From CAWFPR01 sp963817635 (lineage in GTDB: Bacteria; Acidobacteriota; Vicinamibacteria; Vicinamibacterales; 2-12-FULL-66-21), in the NCBI GenBank assembly GCA_963817635.1, contig CAWFPR010000020.1, positions 1-64,000 of the forward strand: 64,000 nucleotides of DNA, in the 5' to 3' direction. The notes under the pieces were generated by a model. That model was not told where the DNA came from. It saw nothing but the letters and a program-made list of their open reading frames with translations, and made no database searches. Position 1 is the stretch's first letter. Each line of letters opens with the position of its first letter. Position numbers and translations under genes: made by a program. Below are positions 1 to 11,230 of this stretch, one piece after another.

Positions 1-3000
1 CGAACTCGTCCCCACCTCGATGTCGCAGTACCACAGCCGGCGCACCTCGTCGTACCGGACGTCGTGCGGTGCGACATCGACGACCGGCGCCGGCGAGCCG
101 GGGTTCACGCCAGGCGGCAGAAGCCCCGAGACGACGAAGGGGCCCGGCCGCTGGTCGCGCTCGTCGGCCGGCGCGTCCTTGGGCAGCCAGCCGCCCGCCG
201 GGTCGGGCGCGACGCGCGCGAGCGGAAAATCTGTGCGTTTCGGCGCGATGCCCGACACGAACGGCGACAGCCAGATGGGATCGTTCGCCCACTGCGTGAT
301 GTAGTTCTTGTAGGGCTGCCCGGCCGGGCTGATGTCCGGGTTCTGCGCCAGGGTCGGCGGGCGGCAGCACGACCCCGAGCATTTCGCCGTAGCCCGACAC
401 GTTCCACGGACGGTCCAGATAGACGCGCAGCCCGCCGCCGCGGCGCCAGCTCGATGGCTGACCCGCCGCATCGGTCGCGCGCGTCCAGCCGAACGTCGGC
501 ACGATGTATAGCACTTCCGGCGCCGGCGGCGGCGCCGAACTGGGAATCCAGTTCACGACGCGCGGCCCGACCACTTTGATGTGATCCTCGATCGGCACCG
601 GCGTGCCGCCCACGTCCTTGGTGAGCACCGACGGCGGCATGAACTCGCGGAACTTCGTGGTGGCTTCGAGCCAGTACTCGATCCGCCGGTAGCGCGAGTC
701 GTGGAACTCGTGATGCTTCGGCGTGACGAGGTCGTGGCTCAGCCCCACCTCGATCCGATCCTCGCTCTCGATGGTGTGGTCCGGGTATCCGCCGCGCGCC
801 TCGCCGGCCAGCTTGAGCGCGTACGCCTTCGGGTCGGTGATCTTCACGTGGAACGCGGTGTCGCCCCGCGACCGATCGACCTGGATCGCTTCGCTGTCCG
901 TTTCGGCTTCGAGATCCTGCGGCTCGTGCCACTCGGCGCGCACATCGATCCGGTCCGTGCTCTTGATGCTGCACGACGCCGAGAAGCGCGGAATCGCCGA
1001 CGTGGCGCCGAGGCTGCGCCCGATGGACAGCTTCGCGATTTCCGGAACGATCAGCGGCCGCTGGACCGCGTGCACGATCTCCACGGTCCGCCACGGCGTG
1101 AGCATCCAGTGCTGGCCCTGCTGCGAGAGCTTGTCCAGGCTGCTCTGCTGCGCGGCCGTCAGCCAGTTCCAGACGCCGAGCAGCGATCGCTGCGACGGTG
1201 TCAGTTCCATGGACAGCCGTACGCGGGCGCGGACCGCCTGGGGCAGCGGGAGCAGGAGCGTGTGGCTCGGCGCGTCGTACGACGGCTTGCCCGCCGCGTT
1301 GCCGGACAGCCGGATGCGGAACGGCCGCGCCTCCGGCCAGGACGCTCCCGCGTCGTACAGCGGCACGTCGATGATCTCGGTGTCCGCGATGTTCGGGTGG
1401 TCGAAGACGCGGACGGCCACGCGCTCGGCGAGCGGGTCCGGCAGGTACGTCAGCGTCTCGCCTTCGCCGTAGACCGCGAAGGTCGTCTCGACGGGAACGT
1501 CGTCGAGCGGCCCCTTCATCGGGATCTTCTCGGCCCGCAGCGCCGCCGCCGGGTCGCTGGCGTCGCGGTCCTTCTGGTTGGCGAGCACGGCGAACGTGGA
1601 CGAGTCCACCACGCCGGCCGCATCGAGCTTGCCGTGGTGCTCGGCGTCGCGGACGCTCACCTGCGGCGGCACCGCCATGCGCCAGGCGTCCTTCTCCGCG
1701 GGCACGTTGTTGCCGCGTGTCGTTGAAGGTGCGAATCGCCATGCGCTCCATCGACTCGCCTTCGATCGGCGTCGGCGTCGGAGAGCCGCCCGGCCGGCGC
1801 AGCGCCAGCACCGGCGCCGTCACCGGTTCGTACCGGAGGAACGCCCGCGCGCGCTTGTCGGGGTTCTCTGCGCCGAAGTCGTCTTTCCTCGGCGCCAGGG
1901 AATTGCCGGCGAGGTCCACGACGCGGGCCCGCATCCAGTACTGCCGTCCGTACCGGAGCCGTGGCAGCGATCCAGGCCTGGCTTTGAACTGGCTCTTGAG
2001 CTTGAGGCCTGGCGGGATCTCCGCTTCGGTGGTGGCGCTCGTCTTGTCTACCGTATCGTCCGGCAGGATCGCCCGGCCGGGCGGCGCGGCCGCCAGGCTC
2101 CATCCGGTCCACGAGACGAGCGCCTCGTGCAGGTAGACGAGCGTCGGATTGGTCGCCGGATCCGGGGACTTGGTAGCCCCCAGCCGCACCGTCCCTTCCT
2201 CGGGCTGCGCCGGCGTGACGATCACCGCGCCGTCGTTCAGGTCGTAGGTCGCGTCGCGCTCGCAGAGCGATCGCCAGACGCCGGTCAGCTTGTCCCAGAT
2301 GTCAATCCGGTAGCCGCGGACCAGATCCTCCGCCCACAGCTCCGGCGGCTTGGCTCCGGCCTGCCCCTGAAACACCTTCTCGGCGGCCGTGTTCTTCGCG
2401 GCGTTGGTCGAGAACCGGTTCTTCAGCGTCGCGGAGCGTTCGCGGTGCACGAGCATGAGGCCGGCGGTCCGCAGCGCGGGCGCGCCCAGATCCTTCTCGA
2501 AGCGGGTGACCGGATCGATCCGCTGGTCGTCGGGCTTCAGGCGGGCCAGCGTCCGGGCGAAGTTCATCAGCTTCAGGCCCGAGCCATCGACATCCGCCTG
2601 CAGGAGTTCGAAACGCTGCGGGTTCAGGTCCACCAGGCCGTCCACGACCCGCAGGTCGCTCGGCTGCAGCGCGGGGTGCGCGACCGGCTGGAACGCCTTC
2701 GCCGAGAATCGCGTGTGGGTGAGCGGCGACACGTCCTTCGTCCGCGCGACGGCGAGCGCGCCGGCCGGGAACGTCACGGCCGCCGACAGGAGCAGGTCCG
2801 CGCCCTTCGTGAACTGCGCCGGATCGAGGATCGAGATCCACGACGAGCCCGAGGCGGCGCAGCAGCGTCGGGTACGAATTCATCGCCGCGACCACCTGAT
2901 GGAAGTCGAGGGCCTTGGCGAGATCGGGGCCCGACGGCAGGCTCTTGCGCTCGTACTCGAGCCAGCTCGCGCTGATCCGCGGATCGTCGATCCGCTTGCT

Positions 3001-3663
3001 TCTTGACCGGCTGCGGCTTCACCGGCGGCGTGTGAAACAGTTGAAACCGCGCCAGCGCCTCGACTGGACTTGTCCTGGGACGCCAGGCCGGTCTTGGCGA
3101 ACTCGGCGAACTGCCGCTCTGGCTTCCGCAGTCCGCTGTTCTCGTCGGTCCCGGAGCGATCGATCGCGGCAACGATGGCGGCGAGCCGCGACCAGCCGGG
3201 TATCGTCCACGATGTCCGACACCTTCGGCATGTTCCCGTCCGCGGCGGCTGCGAGCTTCGCGTAGAGGTCGCTGCACGATGCCGCGCCATCGTCACGGTG
3301 TCGAACGAGAGCACCTGGTGGCCGGACAGATCCTGGTAGGCGTACGGGCGCACGAACAGCGCGTTCGTGAACAACGCCTTCCAGGCCGACTGAGTCCGGG
3401 CCGCCGTAGGTCAGGTCCACCCGGTTCGGTCCGGTGGTCTGCGTGAGCGGGACCGAGACGCTGCTGCCGCCGAGGGTGACCTTCACGGAGGCGCTGGTGA
3501 GCGTCGCCGGCCAGTCGGTCCAGTCGGGTGCGAAGCTGCCGAGCGCTTTCGGGTCGGCCTGCGGATCGAGACGCGGCGAGAGCAGCACCGACACGCGCAG
3601 CGACGTGCCGCCCGGCGCATAGCCGTTGGGCAACGCGGTCCACATGAAGGATTGGCGGGCCAT
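1..3663 (-). CDS. Very large uncharacterised protein, 3' end outside window, several frame breaks
   Basis: The gene starts at ATG 3663, directly abutting the TAG of the large gene upstream, and runs off the window at base 1, so the product exceeds 1,200 residues. Reading needs frame changes near 3392, 3282, 3197, 3065, 3003, 2815, 1722 and 355; between these the sequence keeps coding character and each piece joins sensibly to the next. The N-terminus (MARQSFMWTALPNGY) has no signal peptide. A middle stretch around 2000-1850 reads like an extracellular beta-sandwich (RYGRQYWMRARVVDLAGN), as in Ig/FnIII-like modules. I do not recognise the family. Translational coupling to the neighbouring giant gene suggests the two products work together. 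The frame breaks are more likely assembly errors than decay, because codon usage stays normal across them. Confidence 0.6.
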
Positions 3664-6600
3664 CTACGCAGCCTCCCCGGCGAACGCGGCGCAATACTCG
3701 TCCCACGTCGCCTGATTGGGCACGAGATCGATGAACTTGGGATCCGACTTCGACCCGGCGAAGTCCTTCCGGCAGCGGACCGAGACCGACGCGCTGAAGA
3801 ACAGCACCTCGACCTCGATGACCAGCGTGGCCTCGCCCCAGACGAGCGATCCCTGCCCCGTCTCCTTGTGGTAGGCGAGCTGCAGGTTGAACGTCAGGGA
3901 CGCCGAAATCAGGCCCAGGACCGACAGCTCGCCGTGCAGCCGCACGTAGCCGGCCAGATCGACCGACCCCTGGCTGGGCTGCGGCTGGAGCCAGTGGAAG
4001 TACACGCCGGCCTTGATCTCCACGCCGCCCGACGCGACCCCGAGGTCGATCGCGATCGCGGCGCCGAATTCCAGCGCGGCCTCGATCTCGTTGACCCCCT
4101 CGGACGAGACGCCGATCGCGAAGAACCCGCCGCCGCCGAGGAGCGAGACGGTCAGGCTGAACGTGTGCTGCCGCTCGGAGAAGTTGAACCGCACCTGTGC
4201 GGGCTTCGAGTCGAACGGCAGCGTGAAGCCCGCGCCCAGCGACACGCCGGAGAGCGTGAAGACGCCGACGCCGACCGCCGGGAGGTTCAGCGAGTAGCCG
4301 GCCTGGATGCCGCTCGGCGTCACCGTGATCCCAGGCGGATCCGAGAACCCGTTCGACGGGATCAGGTTGCGCAGTTCGTTGACGAACTCGAGCGCGCCGC
4401 CGAACTGCACCGCGTCGTCGCCGTCGCGCAGCTGCACCGTGACGTCCGGCTTCTGCCCCTTCTTCGACGAGAACTTCAGCAGCTCGAACCAGATGATGAC
4501 GAACCCGAACAGGTTGATCTTGAAGTTGTTGATCTCGGCGTGCGCCTGGAACTGCGCGTCCGCCGGGTTCTTGAACGGGGTCGTGGTGAGGGCGTCCATC
4601 TTCAGCCGGGTCGCCGGCTTGCCGCCGTCGGCGTTGGGCACGAGCAGCGGCACGCTGTCGTTGACGGCCGTGTCCCATGTGAAGCTCGACTCGACACGGT
4701 CCGGGAGGTCCCGCGACAACAGCTTCGGCACGTCGTCGCCGACGAGCGTGCCGACGACGTTCAGGATGGTCCCGAGATCGATGCCGCCGAGGATCTTCGC
4801 GCCCTTGAAGAAATCCGTCGGGACGAACTTGTCTCCGATGACGTTGGCCAGCGCGGACTCGATCTGCGCCGGGTCGGCGGGGTTGGCCGGCGGCTTCGCG
4901 GCAACCGGACCCATGATCTTCGACAGGCCCTGAATCGCCATCTGCGGCGCCGCGAGCGCGCCGAGCCCGTCGCTCTTCGCCGAGTTCGGACTCTCGCCGA
5001 ACTGCAGGTCGTGCACCTGATCGACGAGCTGGAGGAACAGCTTGCCCTTGTTCTTGGACGCATCCGCTTCGCCGAAGCGATGCAGCTTGTAGACGGCGGG
5101 GTAGGTCACCGCGACGACCGCGTTCGGCTGGTTGAGCAGCTTCTGCACCGGCCGGATGCCGACCTCGGCCCGCGCGGTTTCGGGATAGAAATTCGGCGCG
5201 AGCGGATAGTGGACGCCCGGGCGCAGCTTGCCGGCCGCGAACGTCATGCTGGACGTTGGCAGGCGAGGATCGCCCTTGTCGCCCGGCGTGAAGGGCGCAA
5301 AGCACACGGTCGCGCCGCCCAGGTCCGCTCGACGCCTCGTCGCGGTCGCCGGGGCGTTGCAGGCCAGGCGGATCGGACCGTCCTTCGTGTCGTTGGCCAC
5401 CTGGCCGACGAACAGCAGCGGGACCGAGAACGTGACCCGGTTGCCGGAGATGTCGGTCGCCGCGACATCGAAGCGGAAGTCGCGCGCCGCCGCCCCGCCG
5501 GTGCCTGGCAGCATCGGCCAGAAGACCATGCGCTGCACGACCTGGCCCCCGTAGATGTCGGGATCGCTCGCCTTGGCTTTCTGCAGCCGGCAGGTGGACG
5601 ATGCCGGATCCAGCAGGTCCGGGGTCACGCGCGTCAGGATCTCGACCTTCTTGAACGGGAAGTTGTTCCCGGCGAATTCGTGGTCCTGGCCGGTGAACTC
5701 CTTCACGCGCTCGCGCGGGACGATGAAGAACCGCTGCCGCAGCACGGCCACACGCTGCTGCCGGATGTCGGCGCCGAGCGACTCGAACGTGCGCTCGGTG
5801 ACCTTGATGAGCGACGCGGCGTGGCCGAAGCCGCAGAGGAACCCCGTGTACACGACGCGGACGTACTGGTCGCGGCCGAGCGAGGCCAGGTGCCGCCACT
5901 GCTCCAGATCGACACCGTCCGGCCGCTGGTTCCAGTTGCCCTCGATTTCGATCGAGGCCCCGAGCGCCGACAATTGCAGTTCGGCGGCGCGGCTCGCGCG
6001 CGGATGGTACGGCTGCCCGAGCCGGGTGTCGGCGAAGCCGGCCATCAGCCGCACGAGCATGGCCCGGTCGAGCGGGTCGAGGCTCATGCGAAACGGCCTG
6101 GGCGGCGGCTCGAGCAGCGGCAGGAACGAGTCGATCCCGAAGTCGGCGCTCCAGAGCGGATAGTCGGGCGACCAGATGCTCCGCACCTTCGCCGGGCCAT
6201 CCGGGCCGAAATCGTGCGCGGCCGTCGTCAGCCGCGTGTGCCACAGCTCGGTGCGGTCGCCGCCGGCTTCGAAGGGAAGATCCCGGTGCAGCCAGCGCGA
6301 GGGGGCCAGCGGCGAGAGGATCACGCGGTAGGGGACCTCCAGCGCCGTGACGTTGGGCGACGGCGGGTGCGGCGTCAGCAGGATCGGGAGGAACGGCAGC
6401 TGAGCCACGACGGTCAGGTCGAACTCGAACGACACGTCGCTCATCGCCAGGGAGGCCGTCGTGGCAATCGACAAGGCCGCCGTCACCAGCTCCCGGCCGC
6501 CTTCCTTCGCCAGCCGCGGCTGGCTCGCGACGATCGCCGTCACTTCCCGGAGCATCACCCGGGACAGCACCGGCTCGAGATCGGTGCGACGCGTCGCGGC

Positions 6601-7478
6601 GAGCGCGCGCGCCGCCTGCACGGCAATCCGGTCGGCCGACGTCTTGATGGCCGCATCGACGCCGCGGGCGCCGCTGGCCGCCAGCGCGGACGACACCAGG
6701 TCGGCCATGCTGCTCCAGCTCGGCGACGCGGTCACCGCCTTGAGCCACGTGCGGTTGAACTGCAGAGTGTCGAATCGTCCGCCGATCCGAGCACGAGCCG
6801 GCGCGCCGGCTCCGGCACCGCGGAGCTGTCCAGGCGCATCGGCCACGTCCGCATGGCGCGCAGGACGTCGGCCAGCGTGTAGGCGAGCGCCGATTCTCCG
6901 GCCGGCATGAGGAACGCGAGCCGGCTGCGCCCCGCCATGCGGATCTTCGCTGACGGCAGCGGCGGAACGGGCTCGCCCGGCGCCTTCACGTTCTTCTTGG
7001 GATAACCGGCCTCGTCCGAGACTTCCTTCTCGGCCGGATCGCTCGAGGAGGGATCCGCGGGCGAGACGGCAAGGAACGCCTGCTCGCCGAAACTCTGCGG
7101 CTGGAACTCGACGATGAGCGTGGCGGTGGCGTTCGGATTCTTCTTGACGAGCCGCGGCGCCGGGCCCGCCTCAATCCTGAGGTTGTCGAAGAGCAGGTCG
7201 AAGACGAGCAGGTCGTCGGGGCGACGGACGCTGACGCGGAACTCGACCGGCACTCGTGTCGCGATCACGCTCCACAACTGGGCGAGATCGAGCATCGGCT
7301 TCACCATCACGCCGCGGGCCGAGCGACGGGTCTTGGGGCGGGCGGCGGATTTCCGGGCGCGCGGTTTCGACTTCTTCGCGCGTGGGCCGGACGGCCGCTT
7401 TCGCGCCGGAGCCTTGCCCCCGCTCCTGGACGCCCGTGAACGGCTGGAAAGTGGACGCGCGTTCTTCCGCTTGGCCAT
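3664..7478 (-). CDS. Giant uncharacterised protein with basic N-terminus, one frame break
   Basis: Start ATG 7478 has a strong AGGAGG at 7483-7488. The first 60 residues are Lys/Arg/Ser/Pro-rich, like a histone-H1 tail, then a globular region begins (MLDLAQLWSVIATRVPVEF). The frame breaks near 6785, where the 5' piece (PEPARRLVLGSADD) continues as TLQFNRTWLKAVTASPSW, so one protein of about 1,270 residues is inferred rather than two. The last 400 residues are rich in alternating hydrophobic and Gly/Ser strands (SLLGGGGFFAIGVSSEGV) and look all-beta. A 50-residue hydrophobic-acidic stretch near the end (LVIEVEVLFFSASVSV) is also strand-like. No signal peptide and no catalytic motif was recognised. 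It ends with TAG exactly before the ATG of the next giant gene, so they form an operon. Function unknown. Confidence 0.6.
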
Positions 7479-7722
7479 TGTTCCTCCTGGCGGCGACGCA
7501 GTCCTGAAACGACGGCCCGCGCATGGATGGAGAACCGACGAGGAAGGTCGGATCGACCGCGATCTGATGCTGGTGCCTGACAAGCCGGACGAAACGGTGT
7601 CGCCTGGCGGCAGTGGCCCTCGGCGAGCGTCAGGGAGGATCGCTCATGCCCCTCGGGCAGTCAAGCACATGTTCCGGCTGAGTCGGGTATTCAATCGTCG
7701 AGGATGAGGCAGGTGGGACAGG

Positions 7723-9741
7723 TTATGGCATGCGCCACCGGCGGGGTGTCCGCAGGAGCCGCAGGCCGTTCGCACAGACCAGGATCGTGCTTCCCTCGTG
7801 CCCCACGACTCCGAGCGGCAGCGGCAGATCGAAGAGGAACACCGATCCGATCAGCGTGAGGATGACGCCGAACGAGAAGGCGAGGTTCCACCGCACGGTC
7901 CGCACGGCACGCCGGCTCAGGTCGAGAGCGTAAACGACCTTCCGGAGGTCGTCACCCATCAGCACGCAGTGCGCGCTCTCGAGGGCGACATCCGTGCCTG
8001 CCGCGCCCATGGCCACGCCCACCGAGGCGCTGGCCAGCGCGGGCGCGTCGTTGATGCCGTCGCCGATCATCATCACCTCGCCGTAACGTGCGCGCACGTC
8101 AGCGAGCCGGACGACCTTCTCTTCCGGCAGCAGGTTCGCGTGGTACTCGTCGATTCCGGCCTGGGCCGCCACCGTCGCCGCCACCTGCTCGTTATCCCCG
8201 GTCAGCATCACCGTGCGTTGAATTCCGAGGGCCCGGAGCGCGCGGACGACCTCGGGCAGGCCCTCGCGCACGGTGTCGGCCATGCCGATGAGACCGAGCC
8301 AGCCCCCGGCAGCCTCGTGCGTGCCGCGCCCGTCGCGGCGTTCGAGCTCCCTGTGCAGGACGAGCGCGCTCTTGCCTTCGCCCTCGAGCCTGGCCCTGGC
8401 GGTCGTCGAGATCCGCCGGCAACGTCTCGCCGTGCTCCGCGTAGAGGCGGTCGCCGCCGATCCAGACTTCGTAGCCGTCCAGCATCGCGTGGACGCCGCG
8501 TCCGGGGAGCGCCACGAAGTCGGTCATCGTCGGAGGGACAAGGCTGCGCTGTTCGGCGGCGCGGACGATTTCCCTTGCGAGCGGGTGCTCCGAGCGGGAC
8601 TCGAGCGCGGCGGCATACGCCAGCAGGTCGGCCTCACGAAATCCCTTCGGTCTGGTCTCGGACAACAGGATGTCGGTGACACCCGGCTTCCCCGTCGTCA
8701 GCGTTCCCGTCTTGTCGAAGACCACGCACGAACCGCGGCCATGTTCTCGAGGTACGCGCCCCCCTTGAGAAGGATGCCCTGCCGCGCCGCGTTGGCAATC
8801 GCCGAAAGCACCGCCGCCGGCGTCGAGATGACCAGCGCACACGGCGACGCCACCACGAGCACGACCATGCCCTGATAGAACGTCGCGCGCAGATCGTGTC
8901 CGAGCGCGATCCACGGCACGACAATCACCAGCCCGACAAACACGAGGATGACCCAGGCGTACACGGTCTCGGCCCGCTCGAGAAAGCGCTGGGCGCGCGC
9001 CTTGTGTGACTGCGCCGACTCCACCATCCGGACGATGCGAGCCAGCGTGGAGTCGTCGGCGAGACGGGTGACCTCGAGCTCCACCGAGCCGGTGCCGTTC
9101 ATCGCCCCCGCATAGGCGGCTTCGCCTGGTGCCTTGTCGGCGGGCGACGACTCGCCGGTAATGCTCGACTCGTTCATCTCGGTCAGGCCGGATCGGACGA
9201 CACCGTCGGCAGGGACCACCTCGCCGGGCCTGACCACGATCCGGTCGCCGATCACGAGTTCTTCGAGTGGAACGACCACTTCCTGCCCGTCCCTCAGGAC
9301 TACGGCCTGTCGCGGGCGACGCTTCAGCAGGCCGTCGATGGCCCGCCTGGAGCGGGCCATCGCGTACGACTGCAGCGTGTTGGAGAGGGAGAACAGGAAC
9401 AGCAGAACGCCGCCCTCGTGCCAGTGCCCGGTCACGGCCGCCCCGATGGCCGCGAGGACCATCAGCAGGTCAACGTCCAGCCGTCCCCGAACGAGCCTGG
9501 GGACGGCCGAGAGGACGGCGAACCAGCCGCCGGTGATATAGGAGCCGAGATCGACGGCCAGGTGCACGGCCGCCGGCAGGCCGAGCCGCTCGCCGACGCT
9601 GCTCACGACGACGAGCAGCAACGTCGCCAGCGTCAGCGCGACCTCGATCGGGCGCCGATCGGCCGTCAGGGCGTTTCTCGAGATCCGGCCTCGGCGGGTG
9701 TCGCGGGCTCGGCGCTACGCCGTGGGCGATTCAGCGATCAT
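7723..9741 (-). CDS. P1B-4 type heavy-metal-translocating ATPase (CoaT/CtpD-like)
   Basis: Membrane pump that hydrolyses ATP to export a transition metal, probably Co, Ni or Fe by subfamily. Seen in order: TM helices, actuator TGES (ITGESSPADK), metal-site SPC (VASPCALVIS), phosphorylation DKTGTLT, HP motif (SEHPLA), hinge GDGINDAP, and the C-terminal HEGST of the P1B-4 group (GVVGHEGSTILV). There is no N-terminal metal-binding domain. Frame breaks occur near 8735 and 8390. The start is uncertain: ATG 9741 overlaps the DUF2231 stop, but an in-frame TAG lies at 9717-9715; the next available start is TTG 9621, which would cut into the first TM helix. It is last in the rubrerythrin-DUF2231 operon, which points to metal or oxidative stress. 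Confidence 0.85.
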
Positions 9742-10291
9742 CGTGGTCGCGCGCCGCTGGCGCCGAGGGCCCCTGGCCTCGCGTGCCTTCTTCGGCGACG
9801 GCCTCCGGGCCGAGCATCGCCCGCACGCCGTACCGGTGGACCAGCTGGCCGCCGAGGTGCGCCGTGTTCACGAGCGTCACGGCGCCGCCGGCGTAGAAGA
9901 CCAGAAAGACCAGCGAAAGCGCCGCGTAGAGGCCATTGGACCACTGACGGCGCCGCATCAACGGTGCGACGTAAATGACCGCGAACATGCCCGTGAGCAG
10001 CGCGAAGATCGTGCGCGTCGTCTCGGCCAGCTCGCCGTGCCGCTCCAGCGCCGCGGCGACCCCCGGCGTCCGCTCCGCGAGGTCGCCGGCTGCCTCGCCG
10101 GTAGACACCGCGACAAAGGCGGCGACCGTGCCGACGAGCATGAGCGTGAGCGCCGCGGCGCCGAGGCCGTCCCTATGGCGTCGCAGGAGCACGCTCAGAA
10201 GGATGACGAGTGGAACCACCAGCAACAGCGCGATTGGAAAGTGAACCACGAGCGGGTGCAGACCCGTCCAGGGCGGCAGCGCAGGCAACAT
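9731..10291 (-). CDS. DUF2231 family membrane protein
   Basis: A 186-residue integral membrane protein beginning MLPALPPWTGLHPLVVHFP, the WTxLHPLxVHFPIA signature of DUF2231. Start ATG 10291 is preceded by GGAGG (in gcggaggaagaac); the longer upstream open frame overlaps the rubrerythrin stop and lacks a site. About four TM helices are visible (ALLLVVPLVILLSVLL, LMLVGTVAAFVAVSTG, IFALLTGMFAVIYVA, AALSLVFLVFYAGG). Family members often sit beside rubrerythrins, cytochromes or metal pumps and may bind haem through the conserved His residues, but no reaction is established. It lies 71 bp after the rubrerythrin gene and its stop overlaps the proposed ATPase start. Confidence 0.85.
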   Translation of the reverse strand: MLPALPPWTGLHPLVVHFPIALLLVVPLVILLSVLLRRHRDGLGAAALTLMLVGTVAAFVAVSTGEAAGDLAERTPGVAAALERHGELAETTRTIFALLTGMFAVIYVAPLMRRRQWSNGLYAALSLVFLVFYAGGAVTLVNTAHLGGQLVHRYGVRAMLGPEAVAEEGTRGQGPSAPAARDHDDR

Positions 10292-10362
10292 GTTCTTCCT
10301 CCGCGCCCGGGAAGCCGGGCGGTGAAAACCTGTAACGAAGGCGGACGTGGAGCGCAGGGTTA

Positions 10363-11010
10363 CTAGCTGACCGCCACGTACTTTTCCTTGGGCGACGAGC
10401 ACGCAGGGCACTTCGCGAAGTCTACCTGCGTCGTGGTGAACCCGCAGACGGTGCAGACGTAGTAGGTCGTCGCCTTGGCACCCTTCAGGCTCGCCAGACG
10501 GCCGGATGCCTCGGAGTAGAGCCTTGCGTGCTCGCCTTCGGCGCTCAGCGCGAAGTTGAACGTGCGAACCGCGTCCGCGTCGCCGGCTGCCCGGGCGTCC
10601 TTGATAAAGAGCGGATACATCTTGTCGCGCTCGTAGGTTTCACCTTCGATGGCGGCCTTGAGATTGTCCGCGGTGTTCTTGACGTCCGGTGTCGCGATGG
10701 TCGCGTTGGGCGCTCCACCCAGCTTGCGAATCACGACCGCGTGATTGGCCGCGTGGATCGCTTCGGCCCGCGCGGCGGCGCGAAACAGGCTGGCCACCGA
10801 GGCGTAGCCGTCGGTTTCGGCCTTCTTCGCGAACGCCTCGTAGCGGGCCTGGGCGTTGGACTCGCCGTTGAAAGCCGCCTGCAGGTGCTCGAGAACGACG
10901 ACTGACGCTGGCGTTGGACCGACGGGGTTGCCCGCGAAGGCGGGCGGCGCGGCGAGAAGCGTGGTGGTCGCGACCACCGTGAGAAGACGGAAGCGATTGC
11001 GCATCGACAT
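10363..11010 (-). CDS. Exported rubrerythrin
   Basis: Non-haem di-iron protein of 215 residues. Residues 1-26 are a clear signal peptide ending AFA, so it acts outside the cytoplasm, unusual for a family that is mostly cytosolic. A ferritin-like four-helix domain follows with iron ligands in ESNAQARYEAF, RAEAIHAANH, EGETYERDKMYP and SAEGEHARLY. The C-terminal rubredoxin-like knuckle carries both pairs (VCTVCG and KCPAC). Rubrerythrins reduce peroxide with electrons passing from the rubredoxin site to the di-iron centre. RBS ggagggag precedes ATG 11010. A sigma54-type promoter lies at 11072-11086 and two regulator-like dyads at 11170-11217, so it is probably controlled by the adjacent two-component system. 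Confidence 0.9.
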   Translation of the reverse strand: MSMRNRFRLLTVVATTTLLAAPPAFAGNPVGPTPASVVVLEHLQAAFNGESNAQARYEAFAKKAETDGYASVASLFRAAARAEAIHAANHAVVIRKLGGAPNATIATPDVKNTADNLKAAIEGETYERDKMYPLFIKDARAAGDADAVRTFNFALSAEGEHARLYSEASGRLASLKGAKATTYYVCTVCGFTTTQVDFAKCPACSSPKEKYVAVS

Positions 11011-11071
11011 GGGAATCTCCCTCCGTGGGTGTAGTGTGGTGTCGTCCCGTTGACGGGACGCCCTCCCACGC

Positions 11072-11086
11072 GCAAGGGCAGTGCCA
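11072..11086 (-). promoter_or_regulatory. Sigma54 (-24/-12) promoter for the rubrerythrin operon
   Basis: On the minus strand the sequence reads TGGCAC-tgccc-TTGC, matching the sigma54 consensus TGGCAC-N5-TTGC at all positions with the required spacing between the GG and GC elements. Transcription would start about 50 bases before the rubrerythrin ATG. The gene immediately upstream encodes a sigma54 activator, which strengthens the call. Confidence 0.75.
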
Positions 11087-11169
11087 GACCTCTCCCTGAC
11101 GCCGAGCGTGAAAAACCTCAGTGAAAGCGCCGAAGGTGGAGGCGGCCGAAAGCTGGAGCCGGGCCGCGT

Positions 11170-11217
11170 GTTCGAAAGTTCGAACGCGTCGGGCTTCTCT
11201 CGTCAAAAGTTTTGAAC
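11170..11217. promoter_or_regulatory. Pair of dyads, probable enhancer (UAS) for the sigma54 activator
   Basis: Two 16-bp inverted repeats of related sequence: GTTCGAAAGTTCGAAC at 11170-11185 and GTCAAAAGTTTTGAAC at 11202-11217. They share the outer GT and GAAC plus the inner AA/TT, with 10 of 16 positions identical. Their centres are 32 bp apart, three helical turns, so they face the same side of DNA. They lie about 85-130 bp upstream of the -24 element, the usual enhancer distance for NtrC-family activators. The role is inferred. Confidence 0.55.
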
Positions 11218-11230
11218 ACCAAGGAGGCGC

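Noticed and set aside
3652..6882. Plus-strand open frame of about 1,076 codons
   Set aside because: Antisense shadow of the giant minus-strand gene: Arg/Glu/His-rich translation, no RBS, and the minus strand reads as a folded protein with a strong RBS.
7479..7722. The 244-bp gap before the giant operon, searched for RNA or a small gene
   Set aside because: Only the RBS at 7483-7488 stands out; no conserved ORF, hairpin with U-tract or tRNA-like fold was seen.
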